Made by a program: the position numbers and the translations under genes. Below are positions 40,921 through 50,386 of a DNA stretch of 64,000 nucleotides, one piece after another. The notes beneath the pieces are model-generated. The model made no database searches and was not told the origin of the DNA. It was given only the letters and a program-made list of their open reading frames with translations. This stretch comes from Rivibacter sp049446155. Lineage in GTDB: Bacteria > Pseudomonadota > Gammaproteobacteria > Burkholderiales > Burkholderiaceae_C. How positions within the stretch are numbered: the first letter of the stretch is position 1; each line of letters opens with the position of its first letter. The stretch lies in NCBI RefSeq assembly GCF_049446155.1, contig NZ_JBMSEE010000005.1:1-64000 (forward strand), given 5' to 3'.

Positions 40921-41844
40921 TCAGGCACAGCGCGCGAGCCGCCCGGCGAGATAGGTCCACACGAACGTCGCCGCCGCATTCGACGTGAGCTCGGCGTGGT
41001 CATAAGCCGGCGCGACCTCCACGCAGTCCATGCCGACGAAGGGCAGGTCGACCAGCTCCTCGAGGATCGTCAGCACCTGGCTGCTGGTCATGCCGCCCGG
41101 CTCGGGCGTGCCGGTGCCGGGCGCGAAGGCGGGGTCGAGGCAGTCGATGTCCAGGCTCAGGTAGATCGGCGGGTTTCCATGCGCGGCCTGGCGCGCGCGG
41201 ATGTGCGCGCACAGTTCGGCCAGGCCTTGCGGGCCGTCGCGACCGCGCAGCTCGCGCGCGGTGAAGATGCGCCCGCCGCGGTCGTTGACGAACTCGCGCG
41301 CGGCGCGCTCGCCGGCCGAGCGGATGCCGATCTGCGTGAAGCAGGCATCGACCACCAGGCCCTCGTTCATCGCCTCGGCGACCCAGGTGCCGTGGCCGCT
41401 GGGTTCACCGAAATGGTCGCTCCAGGTGTCGCAGTGGGCGTCGAAGTGGATCACCGCGAGCGGGCGCCCGAGGCGCTCGCGGTAGCAGCGCAGCAGCGGC
41501 AGCGTGATCGAGTGGTCGCCGCCGAGCCAGACCATGTGGTGCTGGTCGAGCAGTGCGCGCACCTGCGCCGGCATCGCGGCGCGCATCGCTTCGAGGCTGG
41601 TGTTGGGCAAGGCGAGATCGCCACGATCGGCCAGCTGCTGCGCGGGCGAGACGTCGAACAGCGGGTGGATGCCGTCGCACAGCATGTGGCTGGCCTCGCG
41701 GATCGCGCGCGGCCCGAAGCGCGCGCCGGGGCGGTTGGTCACCGCGCCGTCCCAGCACAGGCCGGCAATGCCGAACGGGCGCCGCGTGTCGGCGGCGGGC
41801 ACCTTGAGAAAGGTCGACGAGGAGAGGAAGGCGAACTGGGTCAT
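40921..41844 (-). CDS. Agmatinase/ureohydrolase-family enzyme
   Basis: A 307-residue arginase-superfamily hydrolase that releases urea from a guanidino substrate. All manganese ligands are visible: His in WLGGDHSITLP, Asp/His/Asp in IHFDAHCDTW, and two Asp in SLDIDCLDPAFAPGTGTPEP. The sequence type fits SpeB-like agmatinases but also guanidinobutyrase (GbuA) and guanidine hydrolases, which have almost the same motifs. It diverges from a LysR regulator, the arrangement of gbuA-gbuR in Pseudomonas, which favours a guanidino-acid substrate over agmatine. Confidence 0.85.
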   Translation of the reverse strand: MTQFAFLSSSTFLKVPAADTRRPFGIAGLCWDGAVTNRPGARFGPRAIREASHMLCDGIHPLFDVSPAQQLADRGDLALPNTSLEAMRAAMPAQVRALLDQHHMVWLGGDHSITLPLLRCYRERLGRPLAVIHFDAHCDTWSDHFGEPSGHGTWVAEAMNEGLVVDACFTQIGIRSAGERAAREFVNDRGGRIFTARELRGRDGPQGLAELCAHIRARQAAHGNPPIYLSLDIDCLDPAFAPGTGTPEPGGMTSSQVLTILEELVDLPFVGMDCVEVAPAYDHAELTSNAAATFVWTYLAGRLARCA

Positions 41845-41870
41845 GGGCTGCGGTGGGCGCGGGCTGGACA

Positions 41871-41890
41871 TTCCCGCAAGGGCTCGGGAA
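41871..41890. promoter_or_regulatory. Candidate operator TTCCCG-N8-CGGGAA
   Basis: A 6-bp inverted repeat with an 8-base spacer lies between the divergent ureohydrolase and LysR genes, 26 bases from the ureohydrolase start and 29 from the regulator start. It is the only clear dyad in this 75-base gap and is the likely regulator site. Confidence 0.5.
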
Positions 41891-41919
41891 GATCCTAGGC
41901 AAGCCCTGGCCCCACGAAA

Positions 41920-42921
41920 ATGACCGCGACGACAAGTTCACTTGCGAACCCGAACCACCAGCGCTTCGGCGGCATCGCGCTCGCGCAGGCCGACGCGATC
42001 AGCGACGCCGACCTGCGGCTGCTGCGCGTGTTCTCGGTCGTGGTCGTCGCAGGCGGCTTCTCGGCCGCGACCGCCGAGCTGCAGACCGATCTCTCGGCGG
42101 TGAGCCGCCAGGTCAAGGAGCTCGAGGCGCGCGTCGGCGCCCGGCTGTGCAGCCGCGGGCGCGGCGGCTTCGCGCTGACGCCGGCCGGGCAGCAACTGTT
42201 CCAGTCCACGCAGTCGCTGTTCGCCGCGCTGAAGAGCTTTCGCGCCGACCTGCGCGGCCTGCAGCAGCAAGCCGGCATCGAGCTGCGGCTCGGCGTCGTC
42301 GACGCCTTGCTCACCGACCCGAGCATGCGCCTGGTGCGCGCGCTCGGCCACGGCATCGACACGCTGCCGGGACTGCGCATCCACCTGGCGGTGCTGCGGC
42401 CGATCGAGATCGAGCGCCAACTGCTGGCCGGCGAGCTCGACGCCGGCATCCTCGCCGCGCACATGCCGGCCGCGGGGCTGGAGCGGCTGCGACTGCATGC
42501 CGAGGCGAACAGCCTCTATTGCGCGCCGGGACATCCGTGCTTCGAGACGCCCGACGACGAGATCGACCCGGCCGACGTGCAAAGGCTCAACATCGTCGTC
42601 GATCCGTACACGGTCGATCTGCCGCTGCGCGGCATCGAGAGCAGTGCGTGGCAGCCGACGATGCGCGCCGACAGCCTCGAAGGCGTCGCGACGCTGGTGC
42701 GCACCGGCCGCTGCGCGGGCTTTCTGCCGGACCACTACGTCGAAGCGGTGGAACCGCTGTCGACGTTGCGGCGCATCCGCCCGGAGGTGTTCAGCTACAC
42801 GCAGGACATCGAGCTGACGTATCGCAAGGGGGCGGCGAACGCCGCGGTGGACCTGCTGATCGAGCGCCTCGGCACCCAGCTGGCGGGCATGGATCGCGGC
42901 GATTGCGGGTCCTCTCGATAA
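41920..42921 (+). CDS. LysR-type regulator divergent from the ureohydrolase
   Basis: A 333-residue LysR regulator with an N-terminal lead of about 25 residues before the HTH (LRLLRVFSVVVVAGGFSAAT, then LQTDLSAVSRQVKELEARVG). The effector domain has ELRLGVVDALLTDPSMRL and a C-terminal segment ending near VDLLIERLGTQ. Position suggests it controls the ureohydrolase gene. The regulated ligand is not evident. Confidence 0.85.
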   Translation: MTATTSSLANPNHQRFGGIALAQADAISDADLRLLRVFSVVVVAGGFSAATAELQTDLSAVSRQVKELEARVGARLCSRGRGGFALTPAGQQLFQSTQSLFAALKSFRADLRGLQQQAGIELRLGVVDALLTDPSMRLVRALGHGIDTLPGLRIHLAVLRPIEIERQLLAGELDAGILAAHMPAAGLERLRLHAEANSLYCAPGHPCFETPDDEIDPADVQRLNIVVDPYTVDLPLRGIESSAWQPTMRADSLEGVATLVRTGRCAGFLPDHYVEAVEPLSTLRRIRPEVFSYTQDIELTYRKGAANAAVDLLIERLGTQLAGMDRGDCGSSR

Positions 42922-43054
42922 GACATATAACAGCCGGCAAATCAGCGATCACACAGGGAGAGGCGGTCGCAAGACGACCCGATCGATGCCGCGCGGATGC
43001 GCTGCGTTCGCCCCTCTCGTGCCAGGTGTTTCCTTGCGCGTCAGGAGGCCGAGC

Positions 43055-44680
43055 ATGAAGGGCTGGTCGATTCGTCACCGCATCGTCGCGAGCTTCGGCG
43101 CGCTGCTGCTGCTGATGCTGGCCATGGGTTACTTCGCCCATCTGCGCCTGTTGGAGATCGTGGCGGAAACCGAGCTCGCCGATCGCGACGCGATCAGCGG
43201 CCTGCATGCCAGCGCCGGCCTGCGCGGCATGTGGATGCGCGACCGGCTGCTGGCGCTGAAGCTGCTGGACGAAGCCGATCCCGAGCTGCGCCGGCAGCAG
43301 CAAAAGGTGCTGCAGGCGAGCCGTCAACAGCACCGGGTGCGGCTCGAGGCCTATGCGCAAACCATCCACACCGGCAAGGACCGCGAGCTGTTCGAGGCCC
43401 TCAAGGCCGCCGACACCCGCTTCGACACCCTGCTGGCCGAAGCGCTGGAGCTGTCGCAGGCCAAGCGGCGGGCCGAGGCTGCGGCTCTGCTGCACGGCGA
43501 GATGGCGCGCTCGAGCGATGTCCTCAACGATCGCCTGCAGGAGCTGATCGACTTCAACAGGCGCAATGCCGATGTGGCGATGACGGACATCCGCGACCAC
43601 GTCGCGGCCACCGACCGCGCGATCGTCGTCGCACTGACGCTGGCCGCGCTGACCGCGGTGGTGGCGGGCTGGCTGCTGCTGCGCGCGATCAGCCAGCCGA
43701 TGCAGCGCGTGCTGGGCGTGCTCGACACCATCCGCCAGGGCGACTTCACGCAGCGCATGCAGTTCGACCGGCGCGACGAGTTCGGCGTGCTGGCCAGCGG
43801 CTTTAACCGCATGTCCGACGAGCTGACAGGCCTGGTCGGGCAGGTCATGAAGTCGGGCCTGCAGGTCAACACCTCGGTCACCGAGATCGCCGCCACCGCG
43901 AAGCAGCAGCAGGCCACCGCCACCGAGATCGCCGCCACGACCACGCAGATCGGCGCCACGTCGAAGGAAATCTCGGCCACGTCGCGCGAGCTGGTGCGCA
44001 CGGTGGGCGAGGTCTCGACGGTGGCCGACCAGTCGGCGGCGCTGGCCAGCAGCGGGCAGTCGAGCCTGGCGCACATGGAGTCGACGATGCGCGCGGTGAT
44101 GGAGGCCTCGGCGTCGATCAACGCCAAGCTCACCGTGCTCAACGAGAAGGCCGGCAACATCGGCCAGGTGGTCACGACGATCACCAAGGTGGCCGACCAG
44201 ACCAACCTGCTGTCGCTCAACGCGGCGATCGAGGCCGAGAAGGCCGGCGAGTTCGGCCGCGGCTTCGCGGTGGTGGCGACCGAGATCCGCCGCCTGGCGG
44301 ACCAGACCGCGATCGCGAGCTACGACATCGAGCAGATGGTCAAGGAGATCCAGTCCGCCGTGTCGGCCAGCGTGATGGGCATGGACAAGTTCTCCGACGA
44401 GGTGCGCCGCGGCATGCAGGAGGTGCAGCACGTCAGCGACCAGCTCACGCAGATCATCCAGCAGGTGCAGGCGCTGGCGCCGCGCTTCGAGACCGTCAAC
44501 GAGGGCATGCAGGCGCAGGCCGAGGGCGCCGAGCAGATCAGCCAGGCGCTGATGCAGCTCAGCGAGGCAGCGCGCCAGACGGTGGAATCGCTGCGCCAGT
44601 CCAACATCGCGATCGAGGACCTCAACGACGTTGCCAGCGGCCTGCGCGGCGGCGTCTCGCGCTTCAAGCTGCAGGCCTGA
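43055..44680 (+). CDS. wspA: Methyl-accepting surface sensor WspA
   Basis: A 541-residue membrane chemoreceptor, sensor of the Wsp surface-contact system. TM1 (about 12-30) and TM2 (about 192-212) bracket a helical periplasmic domain of roughly 160 residues. A HAMP domain follows (RAISQPMQRVLGVLDTIRQG), then the signalling coiled coil with hairpin tip NLLSLNAAIEAEKAGEFGRG. Methylation-site pairs lie in the adjacent coils. AGGAGG precedes the ATG by six bases. It heads the wspABCDEFR operon; a TATAAC -10 is seen at about 42925. Confidence 0.92.
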   Translation: MKGWSIRHRIVASFGALLLLMLAMGYFAHLRLLEIVAETELADRDAISGLHASAGLRGMWMRDRLLALKLLDEADPELRRQQQKVLQASRQQHRVRLEAYAQTIHTGKDRELFEALKAADTRFDTLLAEALELSQAKRRAEAAALLHGEMARSSDVLNDRLQELIDFNRRNADVAMTDIRDHVAATDRAIVVALTLAALTAVVAGWLLLRAISQPMQRVLGVLDTIRQGDFTQRMQFDRRDEFGVLASGFNRMSDELTGLVGQVMKSGLQVNTSVTEIAATAKQQQATATEIAATTTQIGATSKEISATSRELVRTVGEVSTVADQSAALASSGQSSLAHMESTMRAVMEASASINAKLTVLNEKAGNIGQVVTTITKVADQTNLLSLNAAIEAEKAGEFGRGFAVVATEIRRLADQTAIASYDIEQMVKEIQSAVSASVMGMDKFSDEVRRGMQEVQHVSDQLTQIIQQVQALAPRFETVNEGMQAQAEGAEQISQALMQLSEAARQTVESLRQSNIAIEDLNDVASGLRGGVSRFKLQA

Positions 44681-44706
44681 CGAACACGACGCAGCACGGG
44701 CCGAAC

Positions 44707-45180
44707 ATGCTGTACATCGTGTTCCGGCTCGACGACGACCGCTACGCCTTGCCGGCGCAGCAGGTGGTCGAGGTGCTGCCGCTGCTGCGGCTCAAGCAGT
44801 GGCCGCAGGCGGCGCGCGGCGTCGCCGGCGTGTGCACCTGGCGCGGCCGGCCGGTGCCGGTGATCGACCTGAGCGCACTGAGCCTCGGCCGCAGCGCGCC
44901 GCGCTCGCTCGGCACGCGGCTGCTGCTGGTGCACTACCCCGCCGGGGACGGCGCGCCGCGCACGCTCGGCCTGATCGCCGAAGACGCGACCGACACCGCA
45001 CGCGTCGAGCCGGGCGAGTTCGTCGCAGCCGGCCTGCGCAGCGACGGCGCGCCCTACCTCGGGCCCGTCGCCATGCGCGACGACGGCCTGCTGCAACGCG
45101 TCGATGTCGCACAGCTGCTGCCGCCGGCCCTGCGCGAGACGCTGTTCAGCGACGCGGAGGCCGCATGGGCAGCAGCCTGA
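44707..45180 (+). CDS. wspB: CheW-like adaptor WspB
   Basis: A 157-residue CheW-domain protein: MLYIVFRLDDDRYALPAQQV, ARGVAGVCTWRGRPVPVIDL and the C-terminal VDVAQLLPPALRE. It couples the WspA receptor to the WspE kinase. It overlaps the wspC start by 16 bases. Confidence 0.9.
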   Translation: MLYIVFRLDDDRYALPAQQVVEVLPLLRLKQWPQAARGVAGVCTWRGRPVPVIDLSALSLGRSAPRSLGTRLLLVHYPAGDGAPRTLGLIAEDATDTARVEPGEFVAAGLRSDGAPYLGPVAMRDDGLLQRVDVAQLLPPALRETLFSDAEAAWAAA

Positions 45181-46424
45181 CGGTCGAGTTCGAGGCGCTG
45201 CTCAAGCGCAGCTTCGGCCTGGACGCCGCGTCGATCGGCTCGTCGGCGATCGAGCGCGCGGTGCGGCAGCGCGCGCAGCGCTGCGGCTTCGACGACCTCG
45301 GGCTCTACTGGCAGCACCTGCAAGGCGCGCCGGCGGAGCTGCAGGAGCTGATCGAAGCGGTCGTCGTGCCCGAGACCTGGTTCCTGCGCGATCGCGAGTC
45401 GTTCGCCGCGCTGGGCCAGATCGCCATCGAGCGCCAGCGCCGCGCCGGCGGCGTGCTGCGCCTGCTGAGCCTGCCGTGCTCGACCGGCGAGGAGCCCTAC
45501 AGCATGGCGATCACGCTGCTGGAGGCCGGCGTGGCGGCTTCGCAGTTCACGATCGACGCGGTCGACATCAGCAGCCAATCGCTCGCGCAGGCGCGGCGCG
45601 CCGAGTACGGCCGCAACGCCTTTCGCGGCGGCGAGCTGGCGTTTCGCGAGCGCTACTTCAGCGCCGTCGGCGACGAGCGCTGGCGGCTCGACGACGCGGT
45701 GCGCCGCCCGGTGCGCTACCGCCAGGGCAACCTGCTCGACGCCGAACTGCTGCAAGGCGAGCCGCCCTACGACATCGTGTTCTGCCGCAACGTGCTGATC
45801 TATTTCGACCGCGCGACGCAGCAGCGCGCGCTGGCGGCGCTCGAGCGCCTGCTCGCGCCCGAGGGCGTGCTCTTCGTCGGCCCTTCGGAGACGGCCTTGC
45901 TGCTGCGCCACGAGTTCCAGTCGCTGAAGCTGCCGCTGGCCTTCGCGTTCCGCCGCGCGAGTGCGCCCGCCGTGGCGGCCGCGCACGTGGCCGTCGCGCG
46001 CAAGAAGGCAGCGCCGCCGCCCGCGCCGCCGCGACGCGCAGCGCCCGCACCGCGCCCGGCGCCGGCGAGCCGCCCGTCGGCGCCGCCGCCGCCCGCCAAG
46101 CCCGACGCGCTGGCCGAAGCCACGCGGCTCGCCGACTCGGGCCAACTCGACGAAGCCAAGCGCCTGTGCAGCGAGGTGTTGCGCACGCAACCGGCCAGCG
46201 CCGACGCGCAGCATCTGCTCGGCCTGATCCACGACGCGCAAGGCGACGCCGCGCGCGCTGCCGACTGCTACCGCAAGGCGCTGTACCTCGACCCCAAGCA
46301 CCAGGAAGCCTTGCTGCACCTGGCCTTCCTGCTCGAGAAACGGGGTGAGCTCGGCGCGGCGCAGCGGCTGCAGCAGCGCGCCGGCCGGCTGCAGCCGCCG
46401 CGCAAGCCGAGGGCCGCTTCATGA
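45165..46424 (+). CDS. wspC: CheR-type methyltransferase with TPR tail, WspC
   Basis: A 419-residue receptor methyltransferase. The CheR domain has VVVPETWFLRDRESFAALGQ, LSLPCSTGEEPYSMAITLLE (SAM motif), IDAVDISSQSLAQARRAEYG and DIVFCRNVLIYFDRATQQ. An Ala/Pro-rich linker (about 265-310) leads to a TPR region (LLGLIHDAQGDAARAADCYR and DPKHQEALLHLAFLLEKRGE), the WspC arrangement. It methylates WspA glutamates and sets sensitivity. Start overlaps wspB; stop overlaps wspD. Confidence 0.92.
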   Translation: MGSSLTVEFEALLKRSFGLDAASIGSSAIERAVRQRAQRCGFDDLGLYWQHLQGAPAELQELIEAVVVPETWFLRDRESFAALGQIAIERQRRAGGVLRLLSLPCSTGEEPYSMAITLLEAGVAASQFTIDAVDISSQSLAQARRAEYGRNAFRGGELAFRERYFSAVGDERWRLDDAVRRPVRYRQGNLLDAELLQGEPPYDIVFCRNVLIYFDRATQQRALAALERLLAPEGVLFVGPSETALLLRHEFQSLKLPLAFAFRRASAPAVAAAHVAVARKKAAPPPAPPRRAAPAPRPAPASRPSAPPPPAKPDALAEATRLADSGQLDEAKRLCSEVLRTQPASADAQHLLGLIHDAQGDAARAADCYRKALYLDPKHQEALLHLAFLLEKRGELGAAQRLQQRAGRLQPPRKPRAAS

Positions 46425-47119
46425 GCCGCGCGGCTCTCGCACTCGACGACTGCTGGAACCGCATCGGCGTGCGCGGCGACCGCAGCTGCCCCGAGCTCGA
46501 GCGCCATGTCCACTGCCGCAACTGCCCGGTGCAGGCGCGCGCGGCCAAGCAGCTGCTGCAGCGCGCTGCGCCCGCCGGCTACCTCGACGAGGCCAGCGCG
46601 CACTACGCCAGCGCGCACGACACCAGCGCGCATCACGCCGGCGTGCCGCCGGACAGCGAGGCCGGCGAGCGCTCGGCGCTGGCGTTTCGCGTCGGCGCCG
46701 AATGGCTCGCGCTGTCGTGCACGCTGCTCGACGAGGTCACCGAGACGCGCGCGCCCCATGCGCTGCCGCACCGGCGCAGCGGCGCCTTGCTGGGGCTGGT
46801 CAACGTGCGCGGCGAGCTGCTGGCCTGCGTGTCGATCGCGCAGTTGCTGGACATCGGCGCGGGCGCCGCGCCGCCCTCGCAGCGCAGCGCCGCGGCGCGC
46901 CTGCTGGTTCTGCGGCACGAGCAGGGCCGCCTCGCCTGCCCGGTCGACGAGGTGCACGGCGTGCTGCGCTTCGATGCGCGCCGCCTGCAGCCGCCGCCGT
47001 CGACCGTGACGCGCGCCGCGGCGCGCTACACGCAGGCGCTGCTGCCCTGGGAGCAGCGCACGGTCGGCATCCTCGACGAGCCCCTGCTGTTGCATTCGCT
47101 CGGCCGCAGCCTGGCATGA
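46421..47119 (+). CDS. wspD: CheW-like adaptor WspD
   Basis: A 232-residue protein with an N-terminal extension rich in cysteine/histidine (CWNRIGVRGDRSCPELERHV, then HCRNCPVQARAAKQLLQRA) and a C-terminal CheW domain (GALLGLVNVRGELLACVSIA). WspD proteins usually have this Cys-rich lead; the HCRNCPV part may bind a metal. It overlaps wspC by four bases. Confidence 0.9.
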   Translation: MSRAALALDDCWNRIGVRGDRSCPELERHVHCRNCPVQARAAKQLLQRAAPAGYLDEASAHYASAHDTSAHHAGVPPDSEAGERSALAFRVGAEWLALSCTLLDEVTETRAPHALPHRRSGALLGLVNVRGELLACVSIAQLLDIGAGAAPPSQRSAAARLLVLRHEQGRLACPVDEVHGVLRFDARRLQPPPSTVTRAAARYTQALLPWEQRTVGILDEPLLLHSLGRSLA

Positions 47120-47129
47120 AGGTGCAGCG

Positions 47130-49355
47130 ATGACCGACCTGAGCCAGATGTCGATGCTCGACCTGTTCCGGCTGGAGGTCGGCAACCAGGCGCAGGCACT
47201 CACCAAGGGCCTGCTCGCGCTCGAGCGCGACCCGGCCGCGGCCGACGCGCTGCAGTCCTGCATGCGCGCGGCCCATTCGCTCAAGGGCGCGGCACGCATC
47301 GTCGGGCTCGACAGCGGCGTCGGCATCGCGCATGCGATGGAGGAGCTGCTGGTCGCCGCGCAGCGGCAGCGCATGCCGCTGGGCCGCGCGCGCATCGACG
47401 GCCTGCTGCGCGGCGTCGACCTGCTCGAGCGCATGGCCCGGCTGCCGGAGGTCGAGCTGGCCGCCTGGGCCAACGCCGAACACGCGTCGGCGCTCGACTA
47501 CCAGCGCGAGCTGCAGGAACTGCCGGCGCATGACGGCAAGGACGACGATGCGCAGCCGGCCGCCCCGCGCAGCGCGGTGGCCGCCGCCGAGCGGGGCGAG
47601 CTCGGCGACCGCGTGCTGCGGCTGACCGCCGAGAACGTCGAGCGCCTGCTCGGCCTGGCCAGCGAGTCGCTGGTCGAGTCGCGCGGGCTGAAGCCCTTTG
47701 CCGGCGGCATGCAGCGGCTCAAGCGGCTGCAGCTCGACGCCTGGCGCAGCGTCGACGCGCTTCGCCAGGCGCTCGGCCCGCACGCCGAGCCCGCCGCGCA
47801 GCAGGCCTTGTCCGCGCTGCAGGCCCAGCTGGCGCAGGCGCAGGAGCTGATGGCGCGGCAACTGCTCGATCTCGATCTGCTCGACCGGCGCGCTGGCGAC
47901 CTTTCCCGGCGCCTGTACGACGAGGCCCTGGCCTGCCGCATGCGGCCTTTCGCCGATGGCGTGCAGGCCTTGCCGCGGCTGGTGCGCGACATCGCGCATT
48001 CGCTCGGCAAGCAGGCGCGGCTGGACATCGCCGGCGAGGCGACGGCGGTCGACCGCGACATGCTCGAGCGGCTCGAGGCGCCGCTGGGCCATCTGCTGCG
48101 CAATGCGGTCGACCACGGCATCGAGACGCCCGACGAGCGCCGGCGCGCCGGCAAGCCCGAGCAGGGCGTGGTGCGGCTGGAAGCGCGGCACGCGGGCGGC
48201 CTGCTGCAGGTGAGCGTGTCCGACGACGGCGCCGGCATCGACCTCGACGCGCTGCGCGCGGCCGTCGTCGCGCGCCGGCTCGCCGCCGCGGAGGTCGCCG
48301 CGCGGCTGTCGGACGCCGAGCTGCTGGAGTTCCTGTTCCTGCCCGGCTTCAGCCTGCGCGAGGCGGTGACGCAGATCTCCGGGCGCGGCGTCGGGCTCGA
48401 CGTCGTGCAGGACATGGTGCGGCAGGTGCGCGGCAGCGTGCGCATCTCGTCGCAGCGCGGGCAGGGCACGCGCTTTTCGCTGCAGCTGCCGCTGACGCTG
48501 TCGGTCATCCGCGCGCTGCTGGTGCAGATCGGCGCCGAGGCCTATGCGTTTCCGCTCGGGCGCATCGTGCGCGCGCTGCGGCTGGCGCGCGCCGACATCG
48601 CGCAGCTCGAGGGCCGGCCGCACTTCGCGTTCGAGAACCGGCGCGTCGGCCTCGTCGCGGCGCACCAGGTGCTGGGCAGCGAAGCCGCGCCGCCGGCCGA
48701 CGACGATCTCGCGGTGGTGGTGATCGGCGAGCACGGCGATGCCTACGGCCTGGTCGTCGACCGCTTCCTCGGCGAGCGCGAGCTGGTGGTGCAGCCGCTC
48801 GATCCGCGGCTCGGCAAGGTGCAAGACGTCAGCGCCGGCGCGCTGGCCGACGACGGCTCGGTGGTGCTGGTGCTCGACATCGACGACCTGCTGCGCTCGC
48901 TCGACAAGCTGGTCAGCGAAGGCCGCCTCGCCGGGCTGCGCGACGCGGCGGCCGGCGCCGAGGCGCTGCCGCGCAAGCGCGTGCTGGTGGTCGACGACTC
49001 GCTGACGGTGCGCGAGCTGCAGCGCAAGCTGCTCGAGGCGCGCGGCTTGCGGGTCGAGATCGCGGTCGACGGCATGGAGGGCTGGAACGCGGTGCGCACC
49101 GGCCACTTCGATCTGGTGATCACCGACATCGACATGCCGCGCCTCGACGGCATCGAACTGGTGAAGCTGATCCGCAACGACCCGCACCTGAAGGCGACGC
49201 CGGTGATGATCGTCTCCTACAAGGACCGCGAGAGCGACCGCCAGCGCGGCCTCGACGCCGGCGCCGACTACTACCTGACCAAGGGCAGCTTCCACGACGA
49301 GAGCCTGCTGCAGGCGGTGGCGGATCTCATCGGCGAAGAGGCGACGAACCCATGA
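47130..49355 (+). CDS. wspE: Hybrid CheA-type kinase WspE
   Basis: A 741-residue hybrid histidine kinase. The HPt domain has the phosphorylatable His49 in AAHSLKGAARIVGL. Then come dimerisation helices, an ATP domain (N-box LGHLLRNAVDHGIE, G boxes DDGAGIDLDAL and GRGVGLDVVQDMV), a CheW-like regulatory domain and a C-terminal receiver (VLVVDDSLTVRELQRKLLE, ITDIDMPRLDGIEL). It phosphorylates WspR and WspF. Start is ten bases after wspD; stop overlaps wspF. Confidence 0.93.
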   Translation: MTDLSQMSMLDLFRLEVGNQAQALTKGLLALERDPAAADALQSCMRAAHSLKGAARIVGLDSGVGIAHAMEELLVAAQRQRMPLGRARIDGLLRGVDLLERMARLPEVELAAWANAEHASALDYQRELQELPAHDGKDDDAQPAAPRSAVAAAERGELGDRVLRLTAENVERLLGLASESLVESRGLKPFAGGMQRLKRLQLDAWRSVDALRQALGPHAEPAAQQALSALQAQLAQAQELMARQLLDLDLLDRRAGDLSRRLYDEALACRMRPFADGVQALPRLVRDIAHSLGKQARLDIAGEATAVDRDMLERLEAPLGHLLRNAVDHGIETPDERRRAGKPEQGVVRLEARHAGGLLQVSVSDDGAGIDLDALRAAVVARRLAAAEVAARLSDAELLEFLFLPGFSLREAVTQISGRGVGLDVVQDMVRQVRGSVRISSQRGQGTRFSLQLPLTLSVIRALLVQIGAEAYAFPLGRIVRALRLARADIAQLEGRPHFAFENRRVGLVAAHQVLGSEAAPPADDDLAVVVIGEHGDAYGLVVDRFLGERELVVQPLDPRLGKVQDVSAGALADDGSVVLVLDIDDLLRSLDKLVSEGRLAGLRDAAAGAEALPRKRVLVVDDSLTVRELQRKLLEARGLRVEIAVDGMEGWNAVRTGHFDLVITDIDMPRLDGIELVKLIRNDPHLKATPVMIVSYKDRESDRQRGLDAGADYYLTKGSFHDESLLQAVADLIGEEATNP

Positions 49356-50386
49356 GGATCGCGATCGTCAACGACATGCCGCTGGCGGTGGAAGCGCTGC
49401 GCCGCGTGCTCGCGCGGCGCGCCGACCACCAGCTGGCGTGGATCGCGCACGACGGGCGCGAGGCGGTCGAGCAGTGCGCGCGCGACACGCCGGACCTGGT
49501 GCTGATGGACCTCGAGATGCCGCAGTTGGACGGCGTCGAGGCGACGCGCCGCATCATGGCGCGCACGCCCTGCGCGATCCTCGTCGTCACCGGCGACGTC
49601 GGCGCGCGCGCCGCGCAGGTGTTCGAGGCCATGGGCGCGGGCGCGCTCGACGCCGTCGACACGCCCAGCCTCGCGCAGGGCCTGCACGGCGACGGCGCCG
49701 ACTCGCTGCTGCGCAAGCTCGACGGGATCGACGCCCAGCTGCGCGGGCGCGGCCGCGCGCCCGCGGGCAGCGGCCCGCCGGCCGGTGCGGCGGCGGCGCA
49801 GCTGGTGGCGATCGGCGCGTCGGCGGGCGGTCCGGCGGCGCTGGCCACGCTGCTCGCCGGCCTGCCGATCACGTTTCCCGCGGCGCTGGTGATCGTGCAG
49901 CACGTCGACGCGCAGTTCGCGGCCGGCATGGCGCAGTGGCTCGGCCAGCACTGCCGGCTGCCGGTGCAGCTGGCGCGCGAAGGCGACGCGCCGCGCGCCG
50001 GCACCGTGCTGCTGGCCGGCACCAACGACCACCTGCTGCTGCGCAGCGCCAACCGGCTCGGCTACAGCGAGGAGCCGCGCGACGAGGCCTATCGGCCCTC
50101 GGTCGACGTGTTCTTCCACAGCGTGTGCCGGCACTGGCCCGGCCGCGCGATCGGCGTGCTGCTCACCGGCATGGGCCGCGACGGCGCGCAAGGCCTCAAG
50201 GCGCTGCGCGACCAGGGCCACTACACGATCGCGCAGGACCAGGCCAGCTCGACGGTGTTCGGCATGCCCAAGGCGGCGATCGCGCTCGGCGCGGCCTGCG
50301 CCGTGCTGCCGGTGCAGCAGATCGCCGCGAGGCTGGCCGAGCGGCTGGCCATCACGACAACTTCAAGGAGCGACGACCATGGCTGA
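49352..50386 (+). CDS. wspF: CheB-type methylesterase WspF
   Basis: A 344-residue receptor methylesterase. The receiver has phosphoacceptor Asp53 (LVLMDLEMPQLDG). After the linker the esterase has catalytic Ser in AIGASAGGPAAL, His in VIVQHVDAQFAAGM and Asp in TGMGRDGAQGLKAL. Loss of WspF in Pseudomonas raises c-di-GMP. It overlaps wspR by eight bases. Confidence 0.92.
   Translation: MRIAIVNDMPLAVEALRRVLARRADHQLAWIAHDGREAVEQCARDTPDLVLMDLEMPQLDGVEATRRIMARTPCAILVVTGDVGARAAQVFEAMGAGALDAVDTPSLAQGLHGDGADSLLRKLDGIDAQLRGRGRAPAGSGPPAGAAAAQLVAIGASAGGPAALATLLAGLPITFPAALVIVQHVDAQFAAGMAQWLGQHCRLPVQLAREGDAPRAGTVLLAGTNDHLLLRSANRLGYSEEPRDEAYRPSVDVFFHSVCRHWPGRAIGVLLTGMGRDGAQGLKALRDQGHYTIAQDQASSTVFGMPKAAIALGAACAVLPVQQIAARLAERLAITTTSRSDDHG

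Noticed and set aside
46800..49295. 831-aa open frame antisense to wspE
   Set aside because: It is composed of low-complexity Arg/Ala/His/Gln-rich residues typical of antisense frames in GC-rich genes, and wspE on the other strand has every expected domain.
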